Made by a program: the position numbers and the translations under genes. 17,505 nucleotides of DNA, from positions 1 to 17,505 of the forward strand of contig CAJODX010000010.1 of assembly GCA_905233295.1 (NCBI GenBank), written 5' to 3'. Position 1 is the first letter of the stretch. Every line of letters begins with the position of its first letter. A model generated the notes under the pieces. It did not search any database. It saw only the letters and a list, made by a program, of their open reading frames with translations, and was not told the origin of the DNA. Source of the stretch: an uncultured Synergistales bacterium. GTDB taxonomy: Bacteria > Synergistota > Synergistia > Synergistales > Aminobacteriaceae. Below are positions 13,748 to 17,505 of the stretch, piece after piece.

Positions 13748-14838
13748 ATGCCGTCATTAAACGTAAACGTTGACCAAAATTACAGTCAGATGCAGCAAAA
13801 CATCAGCACGAATGCGCGTCAGGGTCAGATTGCAACTCAGCCGCAGATTCAACAGCCTTCTCAGGTTGCCGCAAAATTTGCAGGACTCAGAACGGGAACT
13901 CTTGTAGAAGGCAGCGTTCTGGCTCAAAATGAAGACGGAACATATTCAGTCCGTGTTGATGTCAACGGAGTGCGGCTACGATTTCACTGATTGTCGGTGA
14001 ACATTTTCGCGCTGTATGGGATGCATCAGGTCCTGACGGTGTACCTGTCCTGAGACTGTCGCAAGGTGAATTTTCATTTTTATCACAGATTGCCGCACGT
14101 GATAGAGAACTCGCAACGGCTCTGCTTGCACGCGGTCTTCCTCTTTCAAGCGAAGTCCTCGGAGCTATCCGCGATGCATGGAGAAAATCCGGCTCAAACC
14201 CCGGCGAACTCTCATCTTTTATTGAACTTTGGGCGCGTAACGTTCCTATGACTTCAGAAAATGCAGCTCTGCTCTCTCAATATGCTGCGATGAACGGCGC
14301 GGAAGCTACGGAGATGTGGGAAAAAATCCGCCGCGAATTAAAAAACAGGACTTCAAAAGGCGATGACCCCGTGAAGGCGTTAAGGGATATGAAAGAGGGC
14401 AATGACGATACAGCAAAATTTTTGCAGGCTCAGTCAATTTTAATGAAAAGTCCGCGCAATGAAGTCAATCCGGCTTTGCTCGCCGCACCTTTCTGGCCTG
14501 TTCAGAATGACATGTCGCAGAATATGACAGCGAAAATTTTTGTTGGACGTTCAGCTGAGGAAGACGGGCAAAAATACTATCAGGTAGGCTTCGGAATAAC
14601 AGGCTCAGTCTTAGGGGAAGTCGGAGGGCTTGTCGAGAGCGACGGCAAAAGCTGCAACCTTACGCTCAATGCAGAGAAAGCTGAAACATGCAAATTAATC
14701 GAACGCAGACGGAGAGATTTAAGAAAAGAGCTTCAGGGCTTGGAGCTTCCTGTCGTTTTCATAGGAATTTCACAGCGCACTGTTGAACGCGAAAAAGATT
14801 TGTTAATAGCCGGGCGCGGTCTTGACATAACGGTATAA
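13748..14838 (+). pseudogene. ylqG: FliK-like YlqG homologue interrupted by a -1 frameshift
   Basis: The gene is open in one frame from the ATG at 13748 (GGAG about 12 bases upstream) to a stop at 13988-13990, then continues without a break in the -1 frame from about 13960 to the stop at 14838. Joined near 13970-13980 the product would be about 363 residues, reading through VDVNGV into TISLIVGEHFRAVW. Restoring one G in the GCGGCT context gives a smooth join (VNGVRATISL). The N-terminal 45 residues are Gln/Asn-rich and low complexity. The C-terminal part contains KIFVGRSAEEDG and a helical end. By position after rnhB and before ylqH I assign it as a homologue of YlqG, related to the hook-length regulator FliK; sequence support is modest. 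No classical slippery heptamer is present, so mutation or a sequencing error is likelier than programmed frameshifting. Confidence 0.75.
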
Positions 14839-14870
14839 TTTCAGTTATGGATGAGGAGTGAAAAAATCCT

Positions 14871-15155
14871 TTGGCTATGAAGGAAAACAACAAAAAAGAA
14901 CAGGCTGTGGCTGTTAAATACGACAACAAAAAAATGGCTGCCCCGACGGTCATTGCAAAAGGCGAAGGTTTTATTGCGCGGAAAATCATCGAACGGGCTG
15001 TCGAAGCTGATGTGCCTATCGTTGAAGATGCCGCGCTCGTTTCAGCTTTAATATCGCTTGAACTCGGTGAAGAAATTCCTGCGGAACTTTACGAGGTTGT
15101 TGCGCGTGTTCTTGCGTGGGTATATAAACTCGACAAAGAAAACGCACCTGTATGA
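14871..15155 (+). CDS. ylqH: FlhB C-terminal-domain-like protein (YlqH family)
   Basis: This 94-residue protein is a stand-alone version of the cytoplasmic domain of FlhB/YscU, the export switch of type III secretion. AVAVKYDNKKMAAPTVIAKG matches the segment just after the FlhB autocleavage site, followed by ARKIIERAVEADVPIVED, ALISLELGEEIP and ELYEVVARVLAWVY. The autocleaving NPTH motif and all membrane helices are absent, as in B. subtilis YlqH. The start is probably the TTG at 14871, 12 bases after GAGGAG (14853-14858). The ATG at 14877 is the alternative, but its spacing of 18 bases is poor. It pairs with the FliK-like gene just upstream. The role of this pair outside the flagellar export apparatus is not established. 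Confidence 0.88.
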   Translation: MAMKENNKKEQAVAVKYDNKKMAAPTVIAKGEGFIARKIIERAVEADVPIVEDAALVSALISLELGEEIPAELYEVVARVLAWVYKLDKENAPV

Positions 15156-15170
15156 AAAAATTTTTAGATT

Positions 15171-15204
15171 GGGCTGCTGCTACCGTATGAATGGAGCGCA
15201 GCCT
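15171..15204. terminator. Stem-loop between convergent ylqH and uxaB
   Basis: GGCTGC (15172-15177) pairs with GCAGCC (15198-15203), and after a one-base bulge GCT pairs with AGC, giving a 9-bp stem with a 13-base loop. It lies in the 68-base gap between two converging genes, so a bidirectional terminator is likely. The T tracts are weak and offset on both strands, which lowers confidence. Confidence 0.5.
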
Positions 15205-15223
15205 TGCTAAAAAAATTCCGTTT

Positions 15224-16720
15224 CTAATTTTTGCTTGCTTCCCTGAATGCTTCTTTTGCTCCGATGGTACGAATTTTTTTCAAGTCTTCGGCAACTTTTG
15301 TTTCAAGACCTGAAATTTTCGTGAGATCCTGTCCCCACATTTCCTGATTCGTCAGGACTGCGTGAACAAGTTTTTCGGGCGAGTCGTTTCTGTGAGCGTA
15401 ATAAAATTCAAGCACCCAACGGTCATCGCTGACAGTATATTCATTCTTTTCACGTGAGCAGACAAGTCCTTTATCGTTCAATTCTTTGACGTTGTTTGAA
15501 TAGAACGCAATGTATGCCGCAAGACTCATCGTAAGGCATGACGGAAGAGATTTTTTCGCTTCAACATACTCAAGGAAACTCGGCATGTTACGCGCACGCC
15601 ATTTTGAAGTCGAGTTGAGAGAGATGCTCATTAACTCATGGTTGACGAAAGGATTGTTAAATCTGTCCTGCACAGCTGCGGCAAAGTCGTTCAAATCTTT
15701 TTTGTCGAGCGGCAGTGTCGGAATGATTTCGTCATAGAGCATTTTGTTCATAAAATTCTTTATAACGTCATCGTGCATACAGTCGCGTACAATGTCAAAG
15801 CCCGCAAGATACGCACCCGGAACAAAACCTGTGTGTGCGCCGTTCAAAATTCTGACTTTGCGTTTTTTATACGGTGTTACGTCCGGCACAACGTGAACCG
15901 GAACTCCGGCTTTTTTGAAAGGAAGTCTGTTTTCAAGTTCGGCTGGACCTTCAATAATCCAAACTCCGAAAACTTCGCCTACATCGAGCAGGTTATCTTC
16001 GTAGCCGTTGGCTTTGTTGAGAGCTTCGAGTTCTTTCGTGTCGCGGATTCTTCCCGGAACGATTCTGTCAACGAGCGTCGAGCAGAAAATATTTTTGCTG
16101 TTCACCCAGTCTTTGAAGGCTGTTTCGAGTTTCCATGCATCAATGTGTCTGTTGACGCACGACAGCAGCTCTTTGCCGTTGTTGTCGATAAGCTCGCAGC
16201 TCAAAATAACAAGTCCGTCAAGTCCGGCTTTGAATCTTTCATAGAGAACACGCGTTAATTTCGCAGGAAAACTTGAAGGCGGAATCTGATCAAATTTGCT
16301 TGCCTCATCGTAAATAATCCCGGCTTCAGTGGTGTTGCTCACAACGATTTCAAGGTCTTTGCTGCGTGCAAGCTCTAAAACGTTTTCCCAGCTGTTTTCA
16401 TCATAGGGATTGACTGCGCGGCTACATGATGAAATAACGCGTTTGAGGTCAATTTTCTCGCCCTTCTCGCTTCCTCTTAAATAGAGCGTGTAAAGACCTT
16501 CCTGGTCATTGATCATTTTCGTTAGCCCCGCTGCTATCGGCTGAACCAGAACGACTTTGCCGTTGAAGCCGGCTTTTTCGTTTGCTACGTCAAAGAAATA
16601 GTCAACGAATGCACGAAGAAAATTTCCCTCTCCAAATTGCATGACCTTTTCAGGAGCATTCTTGAGAATAAAACCATCATAACCTGATTCCGCAAGAGTT
16701 TTGTAGTTTAACAGTGCCAT
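15224..16720 (-). CDS. uxaB: Tagaturonate reductase (altronate oxidoreductase)
   Basis: This 498-residue protein belongs to the polyol-specific long-chain dehydrogenase (mannitol dehydrogenase) family and best fits UxaB, which reduces tagaturonate to altronate with NADH in galacturonate breakdown (EC 1.1.1.58). The N-terminal dinucleotide loop reads QFGEGNFLRAF. VVSNTTEAGI is the conserved strand after the nucleotide site. KVRILNGAHTGF near residue 290 has the catalytic Lys-Asn-His set of the family. The length fits UxaB (about 480-500). The ATG at 16720 follows GGGAG by about 12 bases. No uxaA, uxaC or regulator is in the window. It lies 25 bases behind flgC on the same strand without a terminator, an unusual partner. 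Confidence 0.88.
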   Translation of the reverse strand: MALLNYKTLAESGYDGFILKNAPEKVMQFGEGNFLRAFVDYFFDVANEKAGFNGKVVLVQPIAAGLTKMINDQEGLYTLYLRGSEKGEKIDLKRVISSCSRAVNPYDENSWENVLELARSKDLEIVVSNTTEAGIIYDEASKFDQIPPSSFPAKLTRVLYERFKAGLDGLVILSCELIDNNGKELLSCVNRHIDAWKLETAFKDWVNSKNIFCSTLVDRIVPGRIRDTKELEALNKANGYEDNLLDVGEVFGVWIIEGPAELENRLPFKKAGVPVHVVPDVTPYKKRKVRILNGAHTGFVPGAYLAGFDIVRDCMHDDVIKNFMNKMLYDEIIPTLPLDKKDLNDFAAAVQDRFNNPFVNHELMSISLNSTSKWRARNMPSFLEYVEAKKSLPSCLTMSLAAYIAFYSNNVKELNDKGLVCSREKNEYTVSDDRWVLEFYYAHRNDSPEKLVHAVLTNQEMWGQDLTKISGLETKVAEDLKKIRTIGAKEAFREASKN

Positions 16721-16745
16721 AAAAAAATCTTTCTCCCTTCATTTT

Positions 16746-17165
16746 TCATGCTCTCATAACATCAAGAGCGCCGTTCCACATATCTCTGCCGGTCGTTACG
16801 ACTGAAAGATTCGCTTCATACGCCCGGCTTGCAACTAACATATCTGTCATTTCGCGAACAAGATTAACATTCGGGTAAGCTACGTAGCCGTCCTCGTTTG
16901 CGTCAGGGTGGTCGGGCTGATAAGTCATTCTCGGCGCGGAGTTGTCTTCTGAAATACCTGTTACACGCACACCGCCGATGTCGTGATAGCCGCCTATTGT
17001 AGTGTCGAGCATTTCCGAAAAAACGGGCACTCGGCGTTTATAAGGTCCTCCGGCTTTCGTCCGTGTTGTGTTAATGTTCGCAAGGTTCGATGAAATTGTA
17101 TCCATCCAGAGCCTGTGAGCCGTTAAAGAGCTTCCGGCTATTTCCATACTGTCAAAAATTTTCAT
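16746..17165 (-). CDS. flgC: Flagellar basal-body rod protein FlgC
   Basis: This 139-residue protein is FlgC, a proximal rod subunit of the flagellar basal body exported by the flagellar type III system. The N-terminal rod signature reads SSLTAHRLWMDTISSNLANINTTRT. NEDGYVAYPNVNLVREMTDMLVASRAYEANL is the conserved C-terminal part of the rod family. Length is normal (about 134-140). The ATG is 3 bases past the preceding stop, and GGGAGG sits in the last codons of that gene, about 13 bases upstream. Normally flgB precedes and fliE follows. Here the upstream gene is a coiled-coil membrane protein and the downstream gene is uxaB. Confidence 0.95.
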   Translation of the reverse strand: MKIFDSMEIAGSSLTAHRLWMDTISSNLANINTTRTKAGGPYKRRVPVFSEMLDTTIGGYHDIGGVRVTGISEDNSAPRMTYQPDHPDANEDGYVAYPNVNLVREMTDMLVASRAYEANLSVVTTGRDMWNGALDVMRA

Positions 17166-17168
17166 AAT

Positions 17169-17505
17169 TCAAATTACACCTCCCTGAATTTTTCTGAGCA
17201 ACATTGCGTTATTTTCTTCGATTAAATTTTTCACGTCCTGAAGGGTTATTGACGGAACACGCAACTCCGCCTTACGTTTTGCGCGCTCTTCGTACCAGTT
17301 TTTTACAAGCGGCAGTGAAACAACGATTGCTATCAAGGTCAAAATAAGATACAAGCCATTTCTCAAATCGTCCATTCGCACGGATAATTTTTTATCAACA
17401 GCGTCAATCTTTTCGCCCAAACGTTTGTCAACGGCATCTGTTTTTTCATTAAGAGATATATTCCCAGATTCAATCTTGTCGCTTAAACGTTTATCAACAA
17501 CATCA
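17169..17505 (-). CDS. Coiled-coil membrane protein with 11-residue repeats (5' end beyond window)
   Basis: The frame is open on the minus strand from the right window edge to the stop at 17169, so the start lies outside. An internal TTG at 17420 is unlikely to be the true start because the same repeat continues upstream of it. About 111 residues are visible. The first part consists of 11-residue units such as VDKRLSDKIES and VDKRLGEKIDA, four in a row counting a degenerate one, which predicts a hendecad coiled coil. A single membrane segment (YLILTLIAIVVSLPLV) follows, then a charged tail with LQDVKNLIEENNAML. I do not recognise the family. The architecture resembles small phage or surface coiled-coil proteins. 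It is followed by flgC after 3 bases, so the two are probably co-transcribed. Confidence 0.7.
   Translation of the reverse strand, partial: DVVDKRLSDKIESGNISLNEKTDAVDKRLGEKIDAVDKKLSVRMDDLRNGLYLILTLIAIVVSLPLVKNWYEERAKRKAELRVPSITLQDVKNLIEENNAMLLRKIQGGVI

Noticed and set aside
14822..14840. TTGACA followed by TATAAT before ylqH
   Set aside because: The hexamers are perfect but only 6 bases apart, far short of the ~17 bases needed, and they lie in the last codons of the preceding gene. Probably coincidence.
14847..14861. Four-codon leader frame (ATG GAT GAG GAG TGA) before ylqH
   Set aside because: It contains the ylqH Shine-Dalgarno and is too short to support as a gene or attenuator.
15638..16258. 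206-codon open frame antisense to uxaB
   Set aside because: Shadow of the uxaB coding sequence with no family resemblance and no ribosome binding site.
1..17505. CRISPR array, tRNA, rRNA or insertion sequence
   Set aside because: No regularly spaced repeats of 24-40 bases, no cloverleaf or rRNA-like segments, and no transposase or integrase coding sequence were seen on either strand.

Overview
The window is an AT-rich bacterial chromosome segment with mostly compact, co-directional gene blocks and many intergenic A-tract/T-tract runs (AAAAATTTTT). No taxonomic marker in the window is decisive. The combination fits a diderm, flagellated anaerobe of the Synergistota type, possibly an AT-rich gut or rumen member: a three-repeat S-layer-homology protein, a flagellar rod protein, citrate lyase, an Asp23 protein, an EF-P with a GRGG loop, and an rbgA-rnhB-ylqG-ylqH block. 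That assignment is inference. No transposase, integrase, CRISPR array, tRNA or rRNA was found.

Layout. (1) 1-429: AT-rich non-coding DNA with short repeats, ending in a terminator. (2) 430-3230, minus: citDEF, the three structural subunits of citrate lyase, tightly coupled. None of the maturation genes (citC, citX, citG) is in the window. (3) 3323-4771, minus: a secreted SLH plus phosphodiester-glycosidase protein. (4) 4817-4953, plus: a structured RNA that I read as 6S RNA, with its own promoter. It converges on (5) 4952-5728, minus: a Cof-type HAD phosphatase that appears to be transcribed without a leader. (6) 5824-7838, plus: phosphoglycerate mutase gpmA and a class I aminotransferase.

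(7) 7904-15155, plus: a long housekeeping block. It runs rpmB, an M17 leucyl aminopeptidase overlapping it, efp, asp23, an unrecognised membrane protein, nusB, lepB, rbgA, rnhB, a FliK-like ylqG homologue broken by a frameshift, and an FlhB-C-like ylqH homologue. Most junctions overlap or are a few bases apart. The theme is ribosome assembly and translation (L28, EF-P, NusB, RbgA), protein export (LepB), envelope stress (Asp23) and a stand-alone FliK/FlhB-like pair. (8) 15224-17505, minus: tagaturonate reductase uxaB, flagellar rod gene flgC, and the 3' part of a coiled-coil membrane protein running off the right edge.

The observations most worth a second look are the 6S-like RNA and its crowded surroundings, the ylqG frameshift, the unknown membrane protein coupled to asp23, the leaderless HAD gene, the Arg-tipped EF-P, the degenerate G4 motif of RbgA, and the 11-residue repeat protein upstream of flgC. 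I did not find a clearly new multi-gene system.
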